64,000 nt of DNA from Runella sp. MFBS21 (GTDB lineage: Bacteria > Bacteroidota > Bacteroidia > Cytophagales > Spirosomataceae): positions 67,659-131,658 of the forward strand of contig NZ_JARNTW010000005.1 of NCBI RefSeq assembly GCF_029433105.1. The letters are read 5' to 3'. The notes below the pieces were generated by a model, which was not told the origin of the DNA, did not search any database, and was given only the letters and a program-made list of their open reading frames with translations. The position numbers and the translations under genes were made by a program. Shown in pieces: positions 27,947 through 35,379 of this stretch. Numbering within the stretch: the first letter of the stretch is position 1; the number at the start of each line of letters is the position of its first letter.

Positions 27947-28853
27947 CAGTATCACTATTACTTACTTATCAAAAGTATCGTTTGCCAGTTTAAATGGCGC
28001 TGATAAAGAGGTTGATAACATCAATCCCATCAAAAAAATAACCCTTGCCAATGGGGAAGAGTTACCTTACGTTTCATCACAAGCCTTACGTAGGGCATTG
28101 CGGGACAGGTTGGAAGAAATAGGTTACGAACTGTCACCAATTCAAGAAGCGAGCGCAAAGAAAGGAGCGCCTAAAACACAAATACGACCTGTAGATTTTA
28201 TTGATGATGATTTGTTTGGCTACATGGATGCCGCGCCATCAAAGGAAGAAAAAGGTAAGGGAACTTCGGTAGTAAGGACCTCGCCAATTCGAGTAGAATC
28301 ACTGGTTGCGTTGACAAATTATAAAGGTGACTTGGATTATGCAACCAATTTTATGGGAAAAGGACATAAAAAAGAAAATGGGGAAGACATTCAGCCTAAT
28401 ATTTTTGAAACTGAAATCCATTCTGGTATTTACAGAGGTACGATTTTGATTGAGTTAGACCGTATTGGTTCCGGGCAGGGGTTTGAAAAAGGGGAACTAA
28501 CTAACAAACAAAAATCAGAGCGTGTGTTAGCTTTTCTCAATGCCTTTCGAAACCTGTGGAGCAGTGGGCGACAGACACGTTTCTTAGCAGACATTTCGCC
28601 TAAGTTCATAGCGGCGGCTTGTATGAAAGTAAAAAATCCTATCTTTTTAGAAGCGGTCAATGCTGATAAAAATGGCCAAATTAACTTTGATAAGTTAAAC
28701 TCTGTACTAACTGACTATGAATCATTTATAGAAGATTCAGTATTCGCAGCACAAGAGGCGGTTTTTAGCTTAGGAGAAGGTGTAACAAACCTAAAAAACG
28801 GGTTTTCTAAAATCGAATCTTGGGTAAAAAGATACTATGGCATAACAGAATGA
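27936..28853 (+). CDS. cas7: Cas7 (Cst2/DevR family), type I-B Cascade backbone
   Basis: This 305-residue protein is of the Cas7/Cst2/DevR RAMP family. It begins NSITITYLSKVSFASLNGAD, has the conserved PYVSSQALRRALRDRL segment, and carries the glycine-rich ending typical of the crRNA-coating subunit. Several copies bind along the spacer part of the crRNA. It overlaps the cas8 end by 11 bp and is followed by cas5 after 27 bp, indicating one operon. There is no sign of damage. Confidence 0.9.
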   Translation: MKTNSITITYLSKVSFASLNGADKEVDNINPIKKITLANGEELPYVSSQALRRALRDRLEEIGYELSPIQEASAKKGAPKTQIRPVDFIDDDLFGYMDAAPSKEEKGKGTSVVRTSPIRVESLVALTNYKGDLDYATNFMGKGHKKENGEDIQPNIFETEIHSGIYRGTILIELDRIGSGQGFEKGELTNKQKSERVLAFLNAFRNLWSSGRQTRFLADISPKFIAAACMKVKNPIFLEAVNADKNGQINFDKLNSVLTDYESFIEDSVFAAQEAVFSLGEGVTNLKNGFSKIESWVKRYYGITE

Positions 28854-28880
28854 TTACAAATACTTTACTGATAAATCACT

Positions 28881-29618
28881 ATGTATTATTGTGCCATCGA
28901 AATCAAGAATCAAACGGCAACGTTTAGAAACCCAGAGTTTCAAAACTTCCATAAATCGTTTGAACTTCCACCCCCTACTACGCTGATTGGCTTGGTGGGG
29001 GCAGCTTTGGGTTTGAGTCCAAAATCTGCTCAACTATATTGCAAAGGCAGCATTTTACAAATAGGTGTTTATGGTCGAAATTTAGGATACACAAAAGACC
29101 TATGGAAGTACCGAACCTTAGAAGACAAGAATCCTACCAGCATATTGAAAAAAGAAATACTTTTTGACAATCATTTTGTGGTAGTATTTGGTTCGGACGA
29201 CAAGACAAAAATGATTGAATTAGAACAGGCGTTTCTAAATCCTATCTATGCCCTAAGTATGGGTAATAGCGATTCTCTGGCAAAGGTTGTAAGTACCAAG
29301 CAGATTTCAGAGACCCAACAGAAAAAAGTGATTTCACATTGTCTTGTTGCCGGGGATATAGTTGGAGAAGTCTTAAAAAATGCAGGAAACGGGCTGAGTT
29401 TTTCAATGTATTCTACTTCTGAACCAATCACTTATGATTTGCCTATACAGTTTAACTACGCCTCAGATTACGGCATGAGAAATGTAACCAAACGACAAAC
29501 CTTGTCTTTTATTGGCGAACCTTTTGAGCTGAACATCAATAAGGAGGGTGTTATTTATCAACCAAAAGACGAAATACTAAGCGAAGTTTTTATTCCTGTA
29601 TTCCCCATAAATTTTTGA
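28881..29618 (+). CDS. cas5: Cas5, type I-B
   Basis: This 245-residue RAMP protein has the typical Cas5 N-terminus (MYYCAIEIKNQTATFRNPEF) and the conserved LPPPTTLIGLVGAALGLS loop. Cas5 caps the 5' handle of the crRNA in Cascade and contacts Cas8. It starts 27 bp after cas7 and ends 4 bp before cas3, so it sits in the same transcript. Confidence 0.92.
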   Translation: MYYCAIEIKNQTATFRNPEFQNFHKSFELPPPTTLIGLVGAALGLSPKSAQLYCKGSILQIGVYGRNLGYTKDLWKYRTLEDKNPTSILKKEILFDNHFVVVFGSDDKTKMIELEQAFLNPIYALSMGNSDSLAKVVSTKQISETQQKKVISHCLVAGDIVGEVLKNAGNGLSFSMYSTSEPITYDLPIQFNYASDYGMRNVTKRQTLSFIGEPFELNINKEGVIYQPKDEILSEVFIPVFPINF

Positions 29619-29622
29619 TTTA

Positions 29623-31851
29623 ATGCTGGAAAAGATATTAGCAAAGTCAGAACCACGAGAGTCGTTGGTTACGCATACGCAAAACGTGATAAAAATTTGG
29701 GAACAACTTAGAATTAGGTACGGCCATCAGCTTAATCTTTCAGATGATTTTTGGGTAAAATCATATCTAAGCGTCTTATTTCACGACCTCGGAAAAGTTG
29801 CAGATAACTTTCAGGATGTCCTTTCTAAGAAAAAGGATTACGATTCTAACTACATCAGACATGAATTTTTATCGGGAATGGTACTATTGCTTTATGGACA
29901 ATCAGCATATAAAGCCGAACCCGAAAGCTTATTTGCAGTATTTAGCCACCATAAGCCATTAACTGATGAACTGTTTAAGTCTCAAGATAGTTTTGCGTCG
30001 ATTACTGTGTCCGAAGAAAATTTAAAAGTATTGATTGACTGGTATAATAAGCAACTGAAAGCGAATAATCAAAATGTTATAAGAACTGATTTGGGGCAAC
30101 AATTATCAAGGCTTTTTGAGAAGAACCTTGAAAACGGAGTTAATCACCTATATACAGGGTTTGAGCAGTTTTTCAACAAATACAAAGCAAATGAGATTTC
30201 AAAGTCAATTCGCACAAGGTACATTTTCTATAAAGCCTTACTCAATATCGCTGATTGGACTGCCTCCGCACCATTAGAGCATCGAAATCTAAATAAAGGG
30301 CATATTTATACTCGAACAGATTTAGAGGAAAAAATAAAGCAACAAGCCAAAAAGAATTTTCAAGGGTTTAGGATATTTCAGTTAGAAAGCTTCAAAACAG
30401 GCTCTGTTTTAGCAATTGCGCCAACGGGTAGCGGCAAAACAGAAGCGGCGTTACTTTGGGCTTCACAGAAAAATGAGTTTGATAAAATTGTTTACTTGCT
30501 TCCTACACGAGTTACTTCCAATGCTATTTATCAACGACTTATCAATTATTTTGGAAAAGAAAATTGTGCCGTGGTCCATTCGTCTGCCTATCTGTATCAG
30601 AAAAATTTAGACGACACTTTTGAGAAAAAAGACTATCTAAAAGACAAAACGTTTTTCAAAAATGTAAACATCTGCACCATTGATCAAGTGCTTACACAGG
30701 GATTTAATCTGGGTTTTTGGGAAATAAAAACCTTCCATTTGTTCAAAGCCAAAGTTATTATTGACGAGATTCATTTGTATGAACCTTATACATTAGGTTT
30801 GATTATCACTACAATAAAATATCTCAAAAGAGATTTTCAAACGGAGTTTTTTATAATGACAGCTACAATGCCTCAAAATTTACAGGTATTGTTAAAACAG
30901 ACGCTTGAAATTGGTGATGAGTCTCTCATCAAAGACAGACAACTACTAAACGAAACTCGAAATCGTTTTGAGGTTCGGGAAGAGTTGGTAGATGAATTGG
31001 AGAGTGAAATTATTGAGGCACTTAACAAATACAATAAAGTTTTATTGGTAGTAAATACCGTAGATGAAGCCATAAGGTTGTATGAACATTACAAAGGTAA
31101 AAAAGCATACGTAATCTGCTATCATTCACGATTCATCCAAAAAGACCGTATCAGTAAAGAAAAGGAAATTACCACGATTGAGGGTAATGACAGCCCAATT
31201 TTACTAATTGCTACCCAAGTAGTTGAAGTTTCTTTGGATATAGATTTTGATATAATGTTTACGGAAAACGCTCCGATGGATGCCATCGTTCAACGTGCCG
31301 GACGAGTAAATAGAAAAAGAAAAAAGGTTGATTCTAAAATAATTGTATTCAAGCATCAGCAGAAGTCAGAAGATTGGATTTACAACAAAGAAGACTTTTT
31401 GAATAAGACCTTTGAGATATTGAAATTTCATAAAGGGCAAAAATTAACCGAACAGCAATTAACCAACTTGGTGAATTTAGTTTATGATAAGTATGATGTA
31501 ACCTTAGAAAAAGCATATCAAGAGGGATTAAATGCTTATCATAGAATACAAATAGGTGATAATGGGCATTTACATTATATTAAGGATAATGACGGCTCGT
31601 CGGAAACTTATACCCGTGAAGGCTTAGATTCCGTAAATATAATTCCTTTGAAGTTTAAAGAATCGCTTATAAAAGCGTCAGATATTGAAAAAAGCTTACA
31701 TGAGGTTTCAATTAGAAAGAAAAAGATTTGGGCAGATCCAAAACGTGAAAAAGATAAATGGTTTACTTATTTTGATTGTGAGTATAATTATGAAACAGGT
31801 CTAAAGTTTTTAAAAAAGGGCTCTGACCGAGGTAAATGTGTAATGCCATAA
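29623..31851 (+). CDS. cas3: Cas3 helicase-nuclease
   Basis: This 742-residue fused HD nuclease and superfamily 2 helicase degrades targeted DNA after Cascade binding. HD residues are His18, His54-Asp55 (VLFHDLGK), His80, His109-His110 and Asp211. Helicase motifs are APTGSGKT (266-273), DEIH (381-384), TATMP (413-417), and motif VI QRAGRVNR (558-565). All catalytic motifs are present. The last residues (GKCVMP) are followed at once by a REP-like repeat cluster, so the extreme C-terminus may have been altered by that insertion. It starts 4 bp after cas5. Confidence 0.94.
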   Translation: MLEKILAKSEPRESLVTHTQNVIKIWEQLRIRYGHQLNLSDDFWVKSYLSVLFHDLGKVADNFQDVLSKKKDYDSNYIRHEFLSGMVLLLYGQSAYKAEPESLFAVFSHHKPLTDELFKSQDSFASITVSEENLKVLIDWYNKQLKANNQNVIRTDLGQQLSRLFEKNLENGVNHLYTGFEQFFNKYKANEISKSIRTRYIFYKALLNIADWTASAPLEHRNLNKGHIYTRTDLEEKIKQQAKKNFQGFRIFQLESFKTGSVLAIAPTGSGKTEAALLWASQKNEFDKIVYLLPTRVTSNAIYQRLINYFGKENCAVVHSSAYLYQKNLDDTFEKKDYLKDKTFFKNVNICTIDQVLTQGFNLGFWEIKTFHLFKAKVIIDEIHLYEPYTLGLIITTIKYLKRDFQTEFFIMTATMPQNLQVLLKQTLEIGDESLIKDRQLLNETRNRFEVREELVDELESEIIEALNKYNKVLLVVNTVDEAIRLYEHYKGKKAYVICYHSRFIQKDRISKEKEITTIEGNDSPILLIATQVVEVSLDIDFDIMFTENAPMDAIVQRAGRVNRKRKKVDSKIIVFKHQQKSEDWIYNKEDFLNKTFEILKFHKGQKLTEQQLTNLVNLVYDKYDVTLEKAYQEGLNAYHRIQIGDNGHLHYIKDNDGSSETYTREGLDSVNIIPLKFKESLIKASDIEKSLHEVSIRKKKIWADPKREKDKWFTYFDCEYNYETGLKFLKKGSDRGKCVMP

Positions 31852-31904
31852 CCTCACCTTCAAAGCCCCCTACATACACAAGATATTTTGGGGGTATGGC
31901 CGTC

Positions 31905-32127
31905 GCTGTAGCAACGTTGCACTGCAACGTTGCTACATGTTGAAACGTTGTTATGGAATGGCAAATGATGCAACGGACTGGCATTGATGTTAGGCAATGG
32001 CAATAATGCAACGCAATGACAACGTTGCACTGCAACGATGCTACATGTTGAAACGATGTTAGGCAATGGCAATAATGCAACGCAATGGCATCGTTGCACT
32101 GCAACGATGCTACATGTTGAAACAATG
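31905..32127. repeat. REP-like palindrome cluster between cas3 and the RAYT gene
   Basis: The cluster includes a perfect 31-nt palindrome at 31907-31937 (arms TGTAGCAACGTTGCA and TGCAACGTTGCTACA around a C). A 23-nt palindrome lies at 32088-32110 (arms GCATCGTTGCA and TGCAACGATGC). Repeats of GGCAATGGCAATAATGCAACGCAATG and CTACATGTTGAAAC lie between them. The core CGTTGCACTGCAACG is shared with the cluster after the CRISPR array and with the inverted repeat inside the RAYT gene, so they form one family. Confidence 0.88.
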
Positions 32128-32251
32128 AAATGATGTCAATAAGACCATTATAAAACGTGATAATACCCCGACCAAAAGATACCAAATCAACCCAATAACG
32201 TCTCAACTGATGATAGCAAACCGTGTTTTTAAGCATAAACCTTTTATTTCT

Positions 32252-32710
32252 ATGCCTCACTCCAATGACTATTCTCAGTATCGGCGTCAATCGTTTCGGT
32301 TGCAAGGGTATGATTACCGCAATGAAGGAATGTATTTTGTGACGATTTGTACCAAAGACAGATTGCCATTTTTTGGTAAAATCGTTGACAATCAAATGAT
32401 ATTGTCTGACATCGGGCAGATTGTACACGATAATTGGTATAAAATACCGCAGTTTTCACCGCATATCGTTTTGGACGAATTTGTGGTCATGCCTAATCAT
32501 ATTCATGGGATTTTGGCTATTATATCACCTGTGGCCTCTGTTGCATCGTTGCACTGCGTACCATCGTTGCAGTGCAACGATGCAACAGCATTTGCCTGGC
32601 AACCAAAATTCTATGACCGAATAATCCGCAACGAACAAGAATTGTATAACATCCAAAATTACATCATCAATAATCCTAAAAATTGGAAAGACGATGAAAA
32701 TTATTTCTGA
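32252..32710 (+). CDS. REP-associated tyrosine transposase (RAYT), internally shortened
   Basis: This protein has 152 residues from the ATG at 32252; an upstream in-frame ATG lies at 32210. The N-terminal Y1_Tnp part is clear: YRRQSFRLQGYDYRNEGMYF, VTICTKDRLPFFG, and the HUH motif in VVMPNHIHGIL. The C-terminus has FYDRIIRNEQELYNIQNYII, containing the likely catalytic tyrosine. The usual ~90 residues between these parts are replaced by about 33 residues encoded by a REP-type inverted repeat, so the protein is probably inactive. RAYTs mobilise REP palindromes, which fits the clusters around it. It splits cas3 from cas6 and overlaps the cas6 start by 17 bp. Confidence 0.8.
   Translation: MPHSNDYSQYRRQSFRLQGYDYRNEGMYFVTICTKDRLPFFGKIVDNQMILSDIGQIVHDNWYKIPQFSPHIVLDEFVVMPNHIHGILAIISPVASVASLHCVPSLQCNDATAFAWQPKFYDRIIRNEQELYNIQNYIINNPKNWKDDENYF
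32539..32587. repeat. Perfect 19-bp inverted repeat inside the RAYT gene
   Basis: Arms TGTTGCATCGTTGCACTGC (32539-32557) and GCAGTGCAACGATGCAACA (32569-32587) flank an 11-nt loop. The arms contain the GTTGCACTGC core of the neighbouring REP clusters. The element is translated in frame in place of the transposase's central region. Confidence 0.88.
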
Positions 32711-33377
32711 TTCATCAATCCCCATCACCACCGTCACCTTCCCCGAAATAGTCCTGCGCACGCGGGACGCCCATAAATTGCGGGGGTATTTTGGTGATTT
32801 TTTTAAGGAACATTCTCCTTTATTGCACAATCATTACGACGACGGTCGCCTACGATATGCTTATCCTTTGGTGCAGTACAAAGTCATCAACCGTGTACCT
32901 ACGTTGGTGGGTTTGAGCGAAGGAGCGCAACTGTTGGTGGAATTATTCCTGAAAATCAGAACGTTGGACATTGACGGGCGAGAATATCCAATTTTGTCTA
33001 AGCACATCAACCACCAACAAGTTTCCATCGACGTAGGTAATGTGCTTACCAAATACCGTTTCGAGACACTTTGGATGCCCCTCAATCAGGCCAATCATAC
33101 TGAGTATTTGAATGCCGACGAACCTGCGCAGCAAGCGTTGTTGCAGCGAATTTTACAAAACAATATTTTGGCTTTTCTGAAAGGAGTAGGGGCGTATCAA
33201 CCCGATTTGCCACGACTCATGATTTTGCTCAATGTTCAGAGTCAAACCACCACACAATTTAAAAACCAAACCATGCTGGCCTTTACGGGCGATTTTGTGG
33301 TAAATGCCACCCTGCCCGATGGTATTGGATTGGGAAAATCGGTAGCGCGGGGGTTTGGAACAATCAGCAGATTTTAG
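32694..33377 (+). CDS. cas6: Cas6 CRISPR RNA endonuclease
   Basis: This 227-residue RAMP protein cuts pre-crRNA in the repeat, leaving an 8-nt 5' handle. It ends in the glycine-rich loop characteristic of Cas6 (PDGIGLGKSVARGFGTISRF). The N-terminal RAMP domain and an internal HNHYDDGRLRYAYPLVQYKV segment fit the Cas6b type. It overlaps the RAYT gene end by 17 bp, which suggests that the RAYT was inserted at its 5' side. It is followed after 65 bp by higB. Confidence 0.9.
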   Translation: MKIISDSSIPITTVTFPEIVLRTRDAHKLRGYFGDFFKEHSPLLHNHYDDGRLRYAYPLVQYKVINRVPTLVGLSEGAQLLVELFLKIRTLDIDGREYPILSKHINHQQVSIDVGNVLTKYRFETLWMPLNQANHTEYLNADEPAQQALLQRILQNNILAFLKGVGAYQPDLPRLMILLNVQSQTTTQFKNQTMLAFTGDFVVNATLPDGIGLGKSVARGFGTISRF

Positions 33378-33392
33378 TTTTAAGCAACAAAA

Positions 33393-33442
33393 GTTCACTT
33401 TTAGAGAACATTGTTGTATTTTTGGCTTTTAGACAAATAGAT
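33393..33442 (+). promoter_or_regulatory. Candidate higB promoter with small inverted repeat
   Basis: A perfect TAnnTTTG box (TATTTTTG, 33417-33424) lies 18 bp before the higB ATG. Upstream is an inverted repeat GTTC-N9-GAAC (33393-33409), positioned where a HigA-type repressor could act. No clear TTTG element lies at the usual distance upstream. The higB toxin may therefore have its own promoter within the cas operon. Confidence 0.4.
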
Positions 33443-33754
33443 ATGTTTAATATCATTGCACGTAAAACGTTACTTACTTATTGTCTTCTGTATCCAAAAG
33501 CTACCAATGCTTTGCAGGAATGGTACAATGAAATGATTCTGTATGAGTTCAAAAACTTTCAGGAATTGAAGACGGTTTACGGAAATGCCAGTTTAGTGGG
33601 TGATGACCGCGTTGTTTTTAACATTATGGGAAACCATTATCGGCTAGTGGTCAGGATTGTTTTTGAGTATAAAGTCATTCAGATAAAGTGGTTTGGCACC
33701 CATACCGAATACGATTTAATAGACGTAAAAACGATAAGATTCAAGGCTAAATAA
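33443..33754 (+). CDS. higB: HigB-type toxin embedded in the cas operon
   Basis: This 103-residue protein of the HigB toxin family starts at the ATG 33443 (MFNIIARKTLLTYCLLYPKA), and has ALQEWYNEMILYEFKNFQEL, VVFNIMGNHYRLVVRI and IQIKWFGTHTEYDLIDV, matching the dead HigB at 25461-25766 throughout. HigB proteins cleave mRNA on translating ribosomes. The frame is intact. Unlike the usual HigBA pair, where genes overlap or touch, its antitoxin gene is 226 bp away, separated by CRISPR-like repeats. A TTG further upstream (33422) would extend the frame, but homology starts at the ATG. Confidence 0.88.
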   Translation: MFNIIARKTLLTYCLLYPKATNALQEWYNEMILYEFKNFQELKTVYGNASLVGDDRVVFNIMGNHYRLVVRIVFEYKVIQIKWFGTHTEYDLIDVKTIRFKAK

Positions 33755-33786
33755 AGTAATATATTAATCCAATGTACATCCAAAAT

Positions 33787-33971
33787 TGCCCTTTTGGTTT
33801 CAATTCAGAATAAGGATTGAAACAAATTACCCCCGCTCTTCTAACGGCGGGCTTTAAGGCTTTCAAAGCAACTTCCAATAGAATAAGGATTGAAACAAAG
33901 AGATAGATTTGGAGAATTTGCTAATGAAAAAAAACTTTAAAAACACATTCCACTAGAATAAGAATTGAAAC
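33787..33971 (+). CRISPR. Degenerate three-repeat mini-CRISPR between higB and higA
   Basis: Three 37-nt repeats lie at 33787-33823 (A, degenerate), 33860-33896 (B) and 33935-33971 (C), with 36- and 38-nt spacers, the same geometry as the main array. Repeat B matches the main repeat at 30 of 37 positions and C at 25 of 37. All three end in ATTGAAAC, the conserved 8-nt handle. B and C share a variant centre (AGAATAA) that the main repeat lacks. Pseudo-spacer 1 (33824-33859) contains a CCCGC...GCGGG hairpin. Pseudo-spacer 2 (33897-33934) has a near-match at the cas8 start. The repeats are too conserved in length and end to be chance. Such mini-CRISPRs are known to serve as regulatory guides (CreR) or RNA antitoxins (CreA) rather than immunity. 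Confidence 0.85.
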
Positions 33972-33980
33972 TGTTGAACT

Positions 33981-34337
33981 ATGGAACTCAAGCCGATTAA
34001 AAATGACGCAGAATACGAACAAATGATGGAGTGGATTGATGAGCAATTTGACAGTAAACCTGCTCTCAATACGACTGAAGGAGATCGTCTGGAGGTAGCC
34101 TTGCTGTTGGTGAAGGCCTATGAAGACGTTCATTTTCAAATCCCTGTTCCTGACCCGATTGATGCTATAAAGTTAAAAATGGAAGAAAGGGGACTGAAAA
34201 GTAAAGACTTAGCAGACTGGATTGGAAGCAAAAGTTATGTGTCAGCCTTACTAAATCGTAAAAAACCGCTGACATTAAAACTGGCAAAACTGTTTCACGA
34301 ACGGCTTGGAATACCCGCACAAGTCTTACTCAATTAA
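33981..34337 (+). CDS. higA: HigA-type antitoxin embedded in the cas operon
   Basis: This 118-residue protein has an acidic helical N-terminus and a C-terminal HTH (IKLKMEERGLKSKDLADWIG, then SKSYVSALLNRKKPLTLKLAKLFHERLG), the HigA architecture. It should neutralise the HigB encoded at 33443 and may repress it. Its ATG lies 9 bp after mini-CRISPR repeat C, so a repeat forms its 5' leader. Its stop lies 4 bp before cas1, linking antitoxin and cas1 expression. No fault is visible. Confidence 0.9.
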   Translation: MELKPIKNDAEYEQMMEWIDEQFDSKPALNTTEGDRLEVALLLVKAYEDVHFQIPVPDPIDAIKLKMEERGLKSKDLADWIGSKSYVSALLNRKKPLTLKLAKLFHERLGIPAQVLLN

Positions 34338-34341
34338 TAAT

Positions 34342-35337
34342 ATGCAACTCCACATCAATACCTACGGCACCTACGTCCACGTCAAAGACGATATGTTTGA
34401 GATTCGGAAAAAGAATGAAAAAGGCGAACTTGAAAAGAAGCATTACTCGGCGTTGAAAGTGACAGGGATTGTTTTGGCGATTGGTTCAGCGCTCAGTACT
34501 GATGCCATCAAACTGGCGATGATGCACAACGTGGACATTTTGTTTATTGAACAATCGGGTGACCCTATTGGTAGGGTATGGCACAGTAAGCTAGGCAGTA
34601 CGACCAAAATCCGAAAGCGACAACTGGAAGCAAGTCTGGGGAAAGAAGGGGTGACGTGGGTGAAAAGTTGGCTCATGGCGAAGTTGGATAACCAGTTATT
34701 GTTTATCAAAGATTTGAAAAAACACCGCCCCCAACATCTTGATTATCTGAATGATAAAGTGACTCGTATTGAGGCTCTTTCGGTTTCTATTTCAAGTTTG
34801 GATGCGTCAGCGGTTAGCGAGATTGCAGATACGTTACGTGGTTTGGAAGGCACGGCAGGACGGTTGTATTTTGAGACGTTGAGTTACGTTTTGCCCAAAG
34901 AAAATACCTTCAATGGGCGTAGCATGCGCCCCGCCAAAGATGCCTTCAATGCGTTTTTGAACTATGCGTACGGAATTTTGTACAGCAAAATCGAAAAAGC
35001 GTTGATTGTGGCAGGAGTGGATCCGTACGTTGGTTTTATGCACCGCGACGATTACAACCAACTCAGCATGGTGTTTGACTTTATTGAGCCATACCGTGCT
35101 TTTGCAGATGAGGTGGTATTTCGGTTGTTTTCGGCCAAAAAAGTAAACAAGTCTCATTTGGACGAATTGCAAAACGGTGTGAGTCTCAACAAAACGGGAA
35201 AAGAACTATTAGTGATGAGTTTTTCCAAATTTGTGGACGATGAGCCTATCAGATACCGTGGGCGAAATCTGGTTCGAAGCCACATTATCCAACTTGATGC
35301 ACACAATTTTGCTAATGCCTTAATAACCTCATCCTAG
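34342..35337 (+). CDS. cas1: Cas1 integrase
   Basis: This 331-residue protein starts at MQLHINTYGTYVHVKDD (an upstream open extension is not expected to be used). Metal-binding residues are Glu169 (LRGLEGTAGRLYFETL), His234 (VGFMHRDDYN) and Glu249 in FDFIEPYR. With Cas2 it inserts new spacers at the leader end of the array. It lies 4 bp after higA. The last codons (ITSS) and stop lie in a REP-like repeat fragment. The layout cas1-cas2-cas4 differs from the common cas4-cas1-cas2 order. Confidence 0.95.
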   Translation: MQLHINTYGTYVHVKDDMFEIRKKNEKGELEKKHYSALKVTGIVLAIGSALSTDAIKLAMMHNVDILFIEQSGDPIGRVWHSKLGSTTKIRKRQLEASLGKEGVTWVKSWLMAKLDNQLLFIKDLKKHRPQHLDYLNDKVTRIEALSVSISSLDASAVSEIADTLRGLEGTAGRLYFETLSYVLPKENTFNGRSMRPAKDAFNAFLNYAYGILYSKIEKALIVAGVDPYVGFMHRDDYNQLSMVFDFIEPYRAFADEVVFRLFSAKKVNKSHLDELQNGVSLNKTGKELLVMSFSKFVDDEPIRYRGRNLVRSHIIQLDAHNFANALITSS

Positions 35338-35361
35338 CCTTCTCCTCACTGGAGAGGGACC
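35328..35361. repeat. Short repeat fragment at the cas1 3' end
   Basis: The segment CCTCATCCTAGCCTTCTCC...GGAGAGGGACC contains the hairpin CTCC/GGAG and resembles a widely dispersed intergenic palindromic repeat in Bacteroidota genomes. It encodes the last Cas1 residues and the gap before cas2. Confidence 0.4.
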
Positions 35362-35379
35362 TATAAACTCCTTTTATTT

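Noticed and set aside
31938-32125. GTTGAAAC sequences in the REP cluster as CRISPR repeats
   Set aside because: They recur at irregular spacing in longer REP units and lack the rest of the 37-nt repeat.
31763-32428. Minus-strand open frame of 221 codons across the REP cluster and the RAYT gene
   Set aside because: Its product is a translation of palindromes (QRCHCVALL repeats) and overlaps the well-supported RAYT on the other strand.
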